This document shows, piece after piece, positions 9,601 to 17,844 of a stretch of DNA of 37,491 bases. This stretch comes from a bacterium BMS3Abin03 (GTDB lineage Bacteria > Bacteroidota > Ignavibacteria > Ignavibacteriales > Ignavibacteriaceae): the NCBI GenBank assembly GCA_002898075.1, contig BDSV01000182.1, positions 1-37,491 of the forward strand, given 5' to 3'. Positions within the stretch are counted from its first letter, which is position 1. Each line of letters begins with the position of its first letter. Below the pieces are notes generated by a model that saw only the letters and a list, made by a program, of their open reading frames with translations, had not been told where the DNA came from and ran no database searches. The position numbers and the translations under genes were made by a program.

Positions 9601-9914
9601 AGCTTGATAATGTTGCTGTCGTACCGAATCCGTATGTAGGAGCAGCATCCTGGGAACCAATGAGTAATTCTGTTGGACGGGGTGAGCGAAGGATTTATTT
9701 CATTCATCTGCCTAACGAATGTACAATAAGAATTTATTCGATCAGCGGAAAGTTAGTTCAAACTTTAGAACATAATAGTACGATTTCGGACGGGCAGGAA
9801 CCATGGAATTTAGTTTCAAAAGATGGGATGGATATAGCTTATGGAATGTATGTTTACCACATTGAAGCACCGGGTATTGGCGAAAAAATAGGACGATTTG
9901 CAATAATAAAATAA
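6657..9914 (+). CDS. Large exported protein with Ca-binding-like acidic region, Fn3-like domain and T9SS-like C-terminus
   Basis: The protein is 1085 aa and starts at TTG, with GGAG (6645-6648) 8 nt upstream. The next Met (residue 21) would cut the signal peptide (FLLQILTVCFFMLSFEAAAQS), so TTG is well supported. The middle is rich in acidic EF-hand-like loops (DNDSDGLTDE, DVDENGRWDEGEP, about residues 310-430). An Fn3-like segment (about 540-690: PDKPIIKVIPGDRKVTLYWDD, FEGYKIFRST, YYYAVVAYDQGY) follows. The last 100 residues (VVPNPYVG, IRIYSISGKLVQTL, YGMYVYHIEAP, KIGRFAIIK) resemble a T9SS sorting domain. Proteins of this layout accompany TonB receptors and PorV-like proteins in Ignavibacteria-like genomes, but their function is not established. 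It lies 26 bp after the receptor gene, so the two are likely co-transcribed. Confidence 0.75.
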   Translation: MRPNLITKSFLLQILTVCFFMLSFEAAAQSLVDKNKGNHNNTKKGFMDGNLVSTVYYNFGEVADWLNEPGRSGVWPKGTNHTYVDGVAIIVQAETQDPNGNLIHPLETNYYEFTRHDPATGVTYGWWALPGYDNPYNSSPARSDDFDTWPAHWPDRLSDWDRIWNGFFGKGVMNADLETYFVFDDNEDREYMASNNFYPDAEDPERGGLGMQVKTRGFQWSQVLAEDVIFWLYNITNMGTTDYESVLFAQYIDWGIGGHDNSSNNGGDYNELLDISYAWSTVPFGSPGNWSPVGLAAYAFLESPGLQDDRKDNDSDGLTDERRDNDPNVFISDPNLDPFLLDPFQDTVNFKEFYGYSWKPHWDADENANWRIYLDVDENGRWDEGEPLNDDVGTDGIGPFDEDYTGPDPNGTEANGIPDQGEPNFGILDKDESDQLGLTGFKIFAVHTYELLNDAENWEVLSSLPAPHGQQLIGVNLANYFSSYLFHMFGRYTYSNITGTQQETGETQRFSMGLIFGIDQDDIFRRKKTVQQIYNANYRFAKPPDKPIIKVIPGDRKVTLYWDDRAEFTFDAFYQKFNFEGYKIFRSTEAAFLEDKIITDAYGKPTFRKPIAQFDLLDGIYGLHPIDVNGAMYNLGTDSGLKHSYVDTTVENGQTYYYAVVAYDQGYVTQTIEGEIQGIPPAETTSILKIDINGNVTPDINTAVVTPRAPAAGYISPEIKNFFGTGPGTGKVSVTILDPDSVQKLHTYRLEFEDSSNYHNNSNPYYSLIDYTENDTLIYLKKIQGKDDQTTVTDGFSVDIQSDLNVTVNRDETKWKEGNSNYIVQIGFDSRFAPAYNSKRVDYPADFEILFTASGEGDMSFPSTGFSDPVQSNIIIKNTTEDIDHFQFIFRDENDNELFDDGDAIFFVFGDSAGKPAESFSDVRIGWSMTLVKDTAIAEDNQIPPQEGDIYKIVTSKPFRTGEYFEFISEGQAFDLSKAKSELDNVAVVPNPYVGAASWEPMSNSVGRGERRIYFIHLPNECTIRIYSISGKLVQTLEHNSTISDGQEPWNLVSKDGMDIAYGMYVYHIEAPGIGEKIGRFAIIK

Positions 9915-9951
9915 ACGGTTTAATAGAAAAGTTAATACCTTTGAGGTAAAA

Positions 9952-10983
9952 ATGATTTCAAAACTCATTGTAAAAATATTCCTGATTTTATTGGTACCAT
10001 TAAATTTAATGGGACAAAGCGATGATGTTTCTAAAGTTGGCACTACTGCAGCAACCTTTTTAGAAATACCTGTAGGAGGTGCAGCCGTAGGAATGGGAGG
10101 TGCATTCGTTAGTTTGGCAAACGATGCTTCGTCACTCTACTGGAATGTGGGAGGCATTTCAACAATCGGTAAGTATGATTTGCATCTGTCTTATATGAAT
10201 TGGATTGCTGATACAAAATTCAATTTTGCGGGTTTGGTTCTGCCACTCGGAGATTTCGGTACTTTTGGTCTCAGCTTTACATCTCTTTCGATGGATGATA
10301 TGAAAGTTAGAACAATTGAAAAACCTGAGGGCACCGGTGAATTATTTAGTGCCGGTGATATTTCCATAGGTTTAAGTTATGCAAGAAATTTAACAGATAG
10401 ATTTTCCATCGGGTTTACCATTAAGTATATTCAGGAAAGGATCTGGCATATGACATCCCAGGGCTGGGCAATAGATGCAGGAACGTTGTTTAGAACAGAT
10501 ATACTCGGCGGGATGGTTATCGGCGCATCAATTTCAAATTTTGGCACCGAAATGAAACTTGCCGGACGCGATACAAGATACTTCATCAGGATCGATGAGA
10601 CCAAGGAAGGATCAAATGATAGAATCCCGACAAATATAGAATTAAACTCCTGGGATCTGCCGCTTATTTTCAGATTAGGTTTATCGACGAATGTTATACA
10701 GAATGATACTTATAGATTTACTGTTACATTAGATGCAATTCATCCTAATAATGATTATGAAAGTTTAAACGTCGGAGGTGAATTGTCCTTCATGGAATTT
10801 TTTATTCTCAGGGGCGGTTATAATTCTCTTTTCCTGAAAGACGGTGAAGGTGGTCTTTCACTTGGTATCGGTGTTAATTCAACTATGCTTTTTAGCGATA
10901 CTATTGTTCAGTTTGATTATGCATTTCGTAATTTTGGACGACTGCAAAACGTACATATGTTCTCTTTGGAATTTAAATTTTAG
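9952..10983 (+). CDS. PorV/PorQ-family outer-membrane beta-barrel protein
   Basis: The protein is 343 aa, with a signal peptide ending near NLMGQS. The N-terminal block GTTAATFLEIPVGGAAVGMG and the following FVSLANDASSLYWNVGGIS are hallmarks of the PorV/PorQ (UPF0164-like, FadL-related) family. The rest alternates short amphipathic strands and ends in an aromatic F-K-F, as in outer-membrane barrels. In T9SS, PorV shuttles cargo from the translocon to the attachment complex. A copy beside sorting-domain proteins suggests a dedicated exporter partner for this locus (inference). Confidence 0.85.
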   Translation: MISKLIVKIFLILLVPLNLMGQSDDVSKVGTTAATFLEIPVGGAAVGMGGAFVSLANDASSLYWNVGGISTIGKYDLHLSYMNWIADTKFNFAGLVLPLGDFGTFGLSFTSLSMDDMKVRTIEKPEGTGELFSAGDISIGLSYARNLTDRFSIGFTIKYIQERIWHMTSQGWAIDAGTLFRTDILGGMVIGASISNFGTEMKLAGRDTRYFIRIDETKEGSNDRIPTNIELNSWDLPLIFRLGLSTNVIQNDTYRFTVTLDAIHPNNDYESLNVGGELSFMEFFILRGGYNSLFLKDGEGGLSLGIGVNSTMLFSDTIVQFDYAFRNFGRLQNVHMFSLEFKF

Positions 10984-10997
10984 GGAAATTCTACCAA

Positions 10998-12551
10998 TTG
11001 AAAAATTATATTCGAATTATTCGTAAGAATGTTTTTTCATTTTTACTTCCCATATTTTTTTTAAGCATATCATATCCTTTTCAGGATAGCTTAAAATCAC
11101 AGATACCTTCCATAAGTTCGATTTCCAATGAAGTGGTAGCATCAGTCGGACCGATAAATATTACCGCAGAGGAATTTTTTTATAGTTATGAATTCGGACC
11201 GGCTTTCGTTAAAAGAAGAAGCGATTCGAAAAGTAGATACCTGAAATATATGGTGAATGAAAAACTCCTCGCACTCGACGGCTATGAAAGAAAATTTGAT
11301 GAAAGAGAAGATGTCGCTTCGGTTATAAAAGATTTCGAAAATGATATTGCAACCGAAGAGATGTTTAAAAAAGATATTTTAAGTGAAGTCAAAATATCTG
11401 AAGAAGAGATTGATACATTGATGATTCAAAAACAATTGGAGTTGGATTTAAGCTGGTTATATGCAGGAACGGAAGATAAATTAAACGAGCTCAGGGCAGC
11501 GCTTGATAGAGGAATACCTTTTGATTCTTTATACAATTTGCAATTCAACGATTCGATATATGTTAATGACAGAAGCATGAAAATTAACCGTTATCAATTT
11601 GATAAAAAGAATCCTGAACTTGCTAAAATTATAGACACACTTCAAATTGGAAAACCATCTGAACCAATAAAGGTGAGTGACGGATGGTACATAGTAAGAC
11701 TCAACAATGTAAGGCGAAATATTCTTATTAATGAAACAGAGTTGATGAAGCTGAGAGCAGAATCTATTAGTGCATTGAAGAAAAGAAAGATGGATAAACT
11801 ATCAGATGAATATGTTTCTCACCTGCTGTTAGAACAGAGCCCGGTAATCAAAAGAGAAAGCTTTAATATTTTAAGATCGTACCTGGGAATTTATTTATTA
11901 TCAGAAGAAAAGTATGATCGCTGGAATCTTTCCGGAACTTTGAAACATGCTCTCGATTCACTTAAAGTAACCAAGGAAAATATAGGTAAAACTATTTTAA
12001 TTGTGATGAATGATGGATCGGTAAAATTGGAAGAGTTTTTAAATTGGTATAAGAATAGAAGCCAGTATATAAAATTCAATAAAAAGGATTTACGAAGCTT
12101 TTCAATCTCATTGGAAAATTTGATTTGGAGAATGTTAAGAGATAAACTTCTTACGGAAGAAGCTTTCAAAAAGAATTTTAATAAGACTGAATCGTTTAGG
12201 AAACAAGCCAGGTGGTGGAAGGATAAAATAGTTTACAGTGCAGTCAGACAAGAAATTGTGGAATCGGTTTTAATGGTGGAAGATGAAGTTACAATCGATA
12301 ATAAGGATAGTGTAAATGTAAAGTTAAACAACGATGAATTAAATACTGAAATCAATCGAAAGTTATTTCATAAGCTAAACACATTAAAGAAAAAGTATGG
12401 TGTTCGTATCAACGAAGATGTACTCGAAGAAATTCCGGTTTCAGACGAAAACAATCCTAAAGCAATAGATTTTTATACAGTAAAAAAAGGCGGGTTAATT
12501 CCAAGATCTGCTTACCCAACGATCGATTTTGAATGGAAGAGTTGGGAATGA
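10998..12551 (+). CDS. Periplasmic parvulin-type peptidyl-prolyl isomerase (SurA/PpiC-like)
   Basis: The protein is 517 aa from TTG 10998; no in-frame ATG precedes the signal anchor (NVFSFLLPIFFLSISYPF). Residues about 48-120 (VVASVGPINITAEEFFYSYE, KYMVNEKLLALDGYERK) match the SurA N-terminal helical chaperone module. About 135-240 looks like a parvulin domain with GWYIVRLNNV at its end. The C-terminal half is helical and charged. The start lies 14 bp after the PorV-like gene. A chaperone of this class would fold or escort outer-membrane barrels and T9SS cargo, here probably the receptor and the 1085-aa protein. The parvulin core is divergent, so a purely chaperone role is also possible. Confidence 0.75.
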   Translation: MKNYIRIIRKNVFSFLLPIFFLSISYPFQDSLKSQIPSISSISNEVVASVGPINITAEEFFYSYEFGPAFVKRRSDSKSRYLKYMVNEKLLALDGYERKFDEREDVASVIKDFENDIATEEMFKKDILSEVKISEEEIDTLMIQKQLELDLSWLYAGTEDKLNELRAALDRGIPFDSLYNLQFNDSIYVNDRSMKINRYQFDKKNPELAKIIDTLQIGKPSEPIKVSDGWYIVRLNNVRRNILINETELMKLRAESISALKKRKMDKLSDEYVSHLLLEQSPVIKRESFNILRSYLGIYLLSEEKYDRWNLSGTLKHALDSLKVTKENIGKTILIVMNDGSVKLEEFLNWYKNRSQYIKFNKKDLRSFSISLENLIWRMLRDKLLTEEAFKKNFNKTESFRKQARWWKDKIVYSAVRQEIVESVLMVEDEVTIDNKDSVNVKLNNDELNTEINRKLFHKLNTLKKKYGVRINEDVLEEIPVSDENNPKAIDFYTVKKGGLIPRSAYPTIDFEWKSWE

Positions 12552-12587
12552 AATATTCTTAATCATATAATAAGTTTATGTTCAACA

Positions 12588-13889
12588 TTGTTTAATAGCA
12601 GCACAAAATATTTTCAAATTTCCATTTTACTTTTTTTGGTTTTAATTATTTCCTGTAAAAATGAAATTGATAAAAAGAACAAATTTTTATACTGGTCTTC
12701 GAATAACTCGTATGAAATTAAATTTGCGCGTTATGCAGTTAACAAATGGAATGAACAGAACCCTGATAAACCGCAAATTAAGTTTCAGCCGGTTCCTGAG
12801 GGGCAATCCAGCGAAGAGGTTATTCTCGCTGCTGTGGTCGGCAAAACAACTCCTGACATTTATTCGAATATGTGGCAGGGCGATGTTGAAGGCTATGCTC
12901 AAGCCGGAGCACTAATCCCTTTTGATACTCTTAACGGGTTTACAAAATTTATATATGAGAGGTGTGATAGTTCTGTTATAGAAGAGATAAGATCACAGGA
13001 TGGGCATATTTATCAAATTCCATGGAAGATAAATCCGATAATGATGATCTATAATAAAAATATTATTTCAGATTTAGGATTAAATAAGCCGCCACATACT
13101 TATGATGAATATCTTAAGGCAGCAGCGTTATTTAAAAAAGATACCAATGACGACGGCTATGTCGATCAATGGTTTGGCTACTCCGAAGTGATAGTTACAT
13201 GGTGGCAAAGATTTTTTGATTTTTATCCGTTATATCTGGCTGCCTCTGGTGGAGCACCATTAATCAAAGATAATAAAGCTGCATTCAATAACGAATATGC
13301 TATAAAAGTTTTTACTTTTTTACAAAAATTATATAGTAACCAATACTTCGCACGGGAAAGATTATCTGCAAGGCAGGATGTATTCTTATCCGGAGTTATA
13401 GCCACGAGATTTACCGGTCCCTGGGAAATTGTACATGCCGAAAAATATAAACCCGAAGGTTTTGAATATGATTTTTCAAGCATACCGGTACCTGATGATT
13501 TTAAAGGACCGATTTACACTTATGGCGACCCGAAGAACATTGTAATTTTTAATACTTGTAAGGATCCGCAAGCTGCGTGGGAATTCATTAAGTTTATGAT
13601 TACTAAAGAGAACGATCTGAAATTACTTGAGTTAACCTCTCAATTACCCCGCAGGAAAAATTTGTATAATGATAGTCTGTTTGCCGGGTATTTCAACGCC
13701 AACCCAAAAATGAAAACTTTTGCAAAACAATCAAAATATGTGAAGGGAACCGATTCATCACCCGTACTTAAGGAAGTATTCGATTTGATTTCGCAGGAGT
13801 ATGAAGCGAGTGTGATTTATGGTGTAAAAACTCCCGAACAAGCTATTAACGATGCTGCTCATGCGGTAAATTTACTATTTCTTAAATGA
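12588..13889 (+). CDS. Sugar ABC transporter substrate-binding lipoprotein
   Basis: The protein is 433 aa. The signal sequence ends in a lipobox (VLIISC, Cys about 23), so it is a lipoprotein on the periplasmic face. The mature part is a family 1 extracellular solute-binding protein: NKWNEQNPD, GKTTPDIYSNMWQGDVEGYAQAGALIPFD, WKINPIMMIYNKNI, YDEYLKAAALFKKDTNDDGYVDQW, ATRFTGPWEI. It starts with TTG; the ATG at 12578 is out of frame and stops after five codons, overlapping the start. Two permease genes follow at once. By context it binds manno-oligosaccharides after TonB-dependent import. Confidence 0.92.
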   Translation: MFNSSTKYFQISILLFLVLIISCKNEIDKKNKFLYWSSNNSYEIKFARYAVNKWNEQNPDKPQIKFQPVPEGQSSEEVILAAVVGKTTPDIYSNMWQGDVEGYAQAGALIPFDTLNGFTKFIYERCDSSVIEEIRSQDGHIYQIPWKINPIMMIYNKNIISDLGLNKPPHTYDEYLKAAALFKKDTNDDGYVDQWFGYSEVIVTWWQRFFDFYPLYLAASGGAPLIKDNKAAFNNEYAIKVFTFLQKLYSNQYFARERLSARQDVFLSGVIATRFTGPWEIVHAEKYKPEGFEYDFSSIPVPDDFKGPIYTYGDPKNIVIFNTCKDPQAAWEFIKFMITKENDLKLLELTSQLPRRKNLYNDSLFAGYFNANPKMKTFAKQSKYVKGTDSSPVLKEVFDLISQEYEASVIYGVKTPEQAINDAAHAVNLLFLK

Positions 13890-13905
13890 AGGTGTATCTG
13901 CCATA

Positions 13906-14760
13906 ATGAAACGGAAAATAACACCATACTTGATAGTATCACCGTATATAATTCACTTTATTATCTTCATCGCTTTTCCGGTGATCTTCTCAATTATCCT
14001 TACTTTTCATAAGTGGAATATTATCTCGCCGATGGAATATTCCGGCTTCAATAATTATATACAGCTATTTCAGGATAAACTTTTTTTAAAATCTGTACTG
14101 AACACTCTTGTTTTTTTAGTCATTCATATACCGCTCCAAATAGTTGTAGCGCTTTTCCTTGCAGAGGTTTTAAATCAAAAACTACGCTTGAGAGGATTCT
14201 TTCGTGCGGCTTTCTTTCTGCCTGTAGTTGTATCGGGTGTGGTTGTAACAATATTATGGCAGCAGCTTTATGGTTTTGATACGGGCTTACTAAATAGAAT
14301 ACTTGTTTTTTTAGGATTTGGAAAAGTTGGATGGCTGGTTAATCCGAAATTGGCTATGCCTTCTATTGCAATAATGGCAACGTGGAAAAATGTTGGATTG
14401 TACATCGTCTTATTTTTAGTCGGTCTTCAAACCGTACCGAAGTATTATTACGAAGCTGCAGATTTAGAAGGAGCATCTCATTGGCAAAAATTTACAAAAA
14501 TTACACTTCCGATGATAAACCCCACAATCTTTATGGTTGTAATCTTATCTACAATCGGAGGTTTTTCATTGTTCATCGAACCATACATTATGACCGGGGG
14601 CGGTCCTCTCAACAGTACGTTATCGGCTGTTTTGTATATCTATAAACAGGGATTTTTCTACTATCATATGGGTTACTCTGCAACGTTAGGTTTATTCTTT
14701 GCAATCATAATTGTTGGAGTAGTTATCGTTCAAAAGAAATTTATTGAAAGAGAAGTTTAA
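13906..14760 (+). CDS. Sugar ABC transporter permease 1 (MalF/UgpA type)
   Basis: The protein is 284 aa with about six membrane segments, starting from ITPYLIVSPYIIHFIIFIAFPVI. The cytoplasmic EAA loop that docks on the ATPase is clear: YYEAADLEGASHWQKFTKIT. It lies 16 bp after the binding-protein gene and pairs with the next permease to form the inner-membrane channel. Confidence 0.94.
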   Translation: MKRKITPYLIVSPYIIHFIIFIAFPVIFSIILTFHKWNIISPMEYSGFNNYIQLFQDKLFLKSVLNTLVFLVIHIPLQIVVALFLAEVLNQKLRLRGFFRAAFFLPVVVSGVVVTILWQQLYGFDTGLLNRILVFLGFGKVGWLVNPKLAMPSIAIMATWKNVGLYIVLFLVGLQTVPKYYYEAADLEGASHWQKFTKITLPMINPTIFMVVILSTIGGFSLFIEPYIMTGGGPLNSTLSAVLYIYKQGFFYYHMGYSATLGLFFAIIIVGVVIVQKKFIEREV

Positions 14761-14774
14761 AAAGTTTAAATAGA

Positions 14775-15584
14775 ATGAAAAGAGCAATTTTTTATATAGT
14801 GCTGGTTTTCGGAGCTTTAATGTTTCTTTACCCGTTTTTATGGATGCTCACCGCTACGTTAGTTCCCGAAAGTGAAATCGGTAAACTTACATTAATTCCA
14901 TCTTCAGTTTCATTAAATAGTTATCGACAAATGTTTGATAAAATACCTATAGGGCGGGCATTGTTGAACAGCGTATTCGTTGCTTCTACAATAACTTTGG
15001 GCGTTCTTATCTTCGGCTCGATGGTAGGTTATGCGTTATCAAGATTGCAGTTCAGGGGAAGGAATTTAATTTTTTACATAATAATCTTCACGATGACTTT
15101 GCCATTCCAGATAACTTTAATCCCCCAATATATAATTATGGTTAAGCTTGGCTGGGTCGATACTTACTTAGCTTTAATTGTTCCCTATTTAATGAATGCA
15201 CTAAGCATAATAATGTTTCGGCAGTATTTTAAAAGTATTCCGCAGGATTTAATCGACGCTGCAAGAATTGATGGATGCAGCGAATTGGGAATAATTTTCA
15301 GAATACTCTGGCCAAACTCAATACCGGCTCTGGTAACAATTGGAATAATCACTTTTATGGCTTCATGGAACGAAGTCCTTTGGCCCTTGATTGTAATTAG
15401 AAATGAAGACTTAATGACAATGCCGCAATTAGTAACTCTTTTTGCAGTCGGCGGGCGTGCTGAATCCCAGTTAGGAGTTAAGCTTGCTTCTGCAATGGTA
15501 TTAGCGTTACCGATAGTGCTGGCATATTTGTTTTTCCAAAGATACTTCATCCAGAGTATGGCTTCTACCGGGATGAAAGAGTAA
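14775..15584 (+). CDS. Sugar ABC transporter permease 2 (MalG/UgpE type)
   Basis: The protein is 269 aa with about six membrane segments. It has the family N-terminus (FLYPFLWMLTATLVPESEI) and the EAA loop as LIDAARIDGCSELGIIFRIL, followed by MASWNEVLWPLIV. It starts 14 bp after permease 1. The MalG-like partner is expected to form a heterodimer with it. Confidence 0.94.
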   Translation: MKRAIFYIVLVFGALMFLYPFLWMLTATLVPESEIGKLTLIPSSVSLNSYRQMFDKIPIGRALLNSVFVASTITLGVLIFGSMVGYALSRLQFRGRNLIFYIIIFTMTLPFQITLIPQYIIMVKLGWVDTYLALIVPYLMNALSIIMFRQYFKSIPQDLIDAARIDGCSELGIIFRILWPNSIPALVTIGIITFMASWNEVLWPLIVIRNEDLMTMPQLVTLFAVGGRAESQLGVKLASAMVLALPIVLAYLFFQRYFIQSMASTGMKE

Positions 15585-15607
15585 AAGTTTTTAGAGAGAA
15601 TTAGCAA

Positions 15608-16519
15608 ATGAAAACGAGAGAAATAATAAAATATGATAAGAACCCTATCCTTTCAAAAAGTAATGTGCCTTTTAAAGTTAACGGCATCTTTAATCCCGGT
15701 GCGGTTAAGTTTGATGATAATTATTTGCTTTTGTGTAGAGTAGAAATGCCTAATGGAAGATCGGGTTTTGTGTTGGCGAAGAGTACTAATGGACATGAAT
15801 TTAAAGTCGATAGTAAACCTTGCTTAACACCGGAAGATCATAAAGAATGTTACGAATATGTAGAATGGGGAATTGAAGACCCGCGCATCACTCGAATTAA
15901 CGATGTATATTATTTAACATATACAGGATACTCAAAACATGAACCGTTAGTAATTTTAGCAGAAACAAAAGACTTTAATAAATTTAAAATACACGGACCA
16001 ATTACCGAACCTTCTAACAAAGATTGCGCTATCTTTCCCGAAAAAATTGAAGGGCATTATTGGAAAGTTGATAGACCGGCTGCAGGTAATAGAAATGATA
16101 TTTGGATTAGCAAGAGTGATGACTTAATTCATTGGGGCAGCTACAAATGTATATTGGAACCGAAACAAGGAACCTGGGAGTCTGATAAAATCGGGGCTTC
16201 TACCCCGCCGGTAAAAACAAGCGAAGGTTGGCTGATGTTATATCATGGAGTAAGAACATTCGGAAGCTCGATGATTTATAAGGTAGGGGTAGTGCTTTTA
16301 GATAAAGATAAACCATGGATTATTAGAGGCAAATGTGAAAACCCGATTCTCTCACCTGAATTTGATTATGAAAGAGTTGGTGATGTTGGAAATGTAGTAT
16401 TTACAAATGGTTGGATTGTTGAACCGGACGGCGAAATAAAAATTTATTATGGAGGGGCTGATACTAATATATGTTTAGCTGAAACAAGTTTAAATTATCT
16501 TTTAGAAATGTGCAGGTAA
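15608..16519 (+). CDS. GH130 family beta-mannoside phosphorylase
   Basis: The protein is 303 aa, with no signal peptide, so cytoplasmic. It has the five-bladed propeller signatures of GH130: FNPGAVKFDDNYLLLCRVE, EWGIEDPRI (the Asp in EDPR, about residue 91, is the family's general acid), KDCAIFPEKI, DRPAAG, STPPVKTSEGWLMLYHGV and a final NVVFTNGWIVEPDGEIKIYYGGAD. The Arg of DRP and the His of YHGV lie where GH130 phosphorylases bind phosphate. It probably splits beta-mannosyl linkages with phosphate, giving mannose 1-phosphate. Linkage and acceptor (Glc, Man or GlcNAc) cannot be read from sequence. Confidence 0.9.
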   Translation: MKTREIIKYDKNPILSKSNVPFKVNGIFNPGAVKFDDNYLLLCRVEMPNGRSGFVLAKSTNGHEFKVDSKPCLTPEDHKECYEYVEWGIEDPRITRINDVYYLTYTGYSKHEPLVILAETKDFNKFKIHGPITEPSNKDCAIFPEKIEGHYWKVDRPAAGNRNDIWISKSDDLIHWGSYKCILEPKQGTWESDKIGASTPPVKTSEGWLMLYHGVRTFGSSMIYKVGVVLLDKDKPWIIRGKCENPILSPEFDYERVGDVGNVVFTNGWIVEPDGEIKIYYGGADTNICLAETSLNYLLEMCR

Positions 16520-16534
16520 GGGAATGTTGTTTTA

Positions 16535-17842
16535 ATGGACAAAATAAAAATATTTATTCTGATTGCTGCTGCTTTTTTACTATTTCTTAATTGCAGCAGT
16601 AATAAACAGGAGCGGCAAAAACTTGCGGGTTCATTGGTTAATACTGCCCACCTTGATTCACTCTATGAAGAGATAATAATAGGGGATAAGTCGGTTGGTA
16701 TTATCCATATATACAGCGAATATCCTGATTATAATTGGGTGGCTGATGAGGATGAGGGCATAGCTTGTGTGGATGATGCAGCGCGTGCTGCTGTTTTTTA
16801 TTTAAGATATTATAGTATTTATGCCGACGAAACAAGTTTAGTAAAAGCGAGAAAGCTGCTTAAATTTATTCTTTACATGCAATCTGATAACGGTTTCTTT
16901 TACAATTTCATTTTTGATGATCACTCAATAAATAAAGAACACCGTAACAGCAAAAACAAACCGGATTGGTGGAGCTGGCGGGCTATGTGGGCGCTCTCTG
17001 AGGGCTACAATTATTTTTCAACAGTTGATAAAGAATTTGCACTGATTATTTATAATCAGCTTGAACGTTCGGTTAAAGAATTAAAAAAAATCATTCTTTC
17101 GGAACGGGTAATAAAGTTGGTGAACGGAAAGCAAATGCTTACCTGGTTACCTAATAAATCAGCAGGCGATCAAGCATCGATAATAATTCTTTCCCTGCTT
17201 AATTATTATAAAATTAGCAACGATGGGACTATACCTGGACTAATAAATATCTTGAGTAATGGTATTTTAATTATGCAAAAGGGAGATTCAACAAAATTCC
17301 CGTACAATGCTTTCCTTAGCTGGGAAAATTTGTGGCATGGCTATGGTAACCTTCAGTCATATTCCCTGCTTAAAGCTTCGCCTGTTTTAAAAAGAAAGAA
17401 CTTATTATCGGTTGCGCTTTTAGAGATTAAATACTTTTATAAATATCTTAAAAATAAAAACTACCTGAGCAGCTTTGCCGTAGCTGAGAGGGGAAATGAA
17501 TCTTATGCCGAAGATTTCAAACAATTTCCGCAGATAGCGTATAACTTCAGAGTAATGATTTATACTTATTTAGAGGCATATAACGTAACTAATGATTCTT
17601 CGTATGCTATTATGGCTGGAGAAATAGCATCATGGTTTTTCGGAAATAATATTGCGAATGCTCAGATGTATTTTCCATCAACCGGAATTTGCTACGATGG
17701 TATTGAATCTAAAAATTTGATTAACAAAAATTCCGGGGCTGAATCTACTATTGAAGCTTTACTTTCGTTAATTGAGATCGAACAAAACAAGTTTGCGATG
17801 AGTAAGTTACAGGAAGTTATCGCACAAAAAAATAAATTTTGA
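16535..17842 (+). CDS. Exported lipoprotein with six-hairpin (alpha/alpha barrel) glycosidase-like fold
   Basis: The protein is 435 aa. The lipobox LLFLNC places the lipidated Cys at residue 20. The body has regularly spaced helices with motifs of alpha/alpha-toroid glycosidases: DEGIACVDDAARAAVFYLRYY, WWSWRAMWALSEGY, WLPNKSAGDQAS, LSWENLWHGYGN, and a C-terminal STGICYDGIE then NKNSGAESTIEALLSL. The last block resembles the helical domain found appended to some mannan-related glycosyltransferase-like proteins. I do not recognise a named GH family. It sits between the GH130 and GH2 genes, overlapping the latter's region by the TTGA junction, so a role in trimming mannan oligosaccharides in the periplasm or at the membrane is plausible but unproven. 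Confidence 0.6.
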   Translation: MDKIKIFILIAAAFLLFLNCSSNKQERQKLAGSLVNTAHLDSLYEEIIIGDKSVGIIHIYSEYPDYNWVADEDEGIACVDDAARAAVFYLRYYSIYADETSLVKARKLLKFILYMQSDNGFFYNFIFDDHSINKEHRNSKNKPDWWSWRAMWALSEGYNYFSTVDKEFALIIYNQLERSVKELKKIILSERVIKLVNGKQMLTWLPNKSAGDQASIIILSLLNYYKISNDGTIPGLINILSNGILIMQKGDSTKFPYNAFLSWENLWHGYGNLQSYSLLKASPVLKRKNLLSVALLEIKYFYKYLKNKNYLSSFAVAERGNESYAEDFKQFPQIAYNFRVMIYTYLEAYNVTNDSSYAIMAGEIASWFFGNNIANAQMYFPSTGICYDGIESKNLINKNSGAESTIEALLSLIEIEQNKFAMSKLQEVIAQKNKF

Positions 17843-17844
17843 AT

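Noticed and set aside
9912-9922. TAAACGGTTTA palindrome before the PorV-like gene
   Set aside because: It has an odd centre and lacks the CG core spacing of the twin operators; it overlaps the preceding stop codon. Probably chance.
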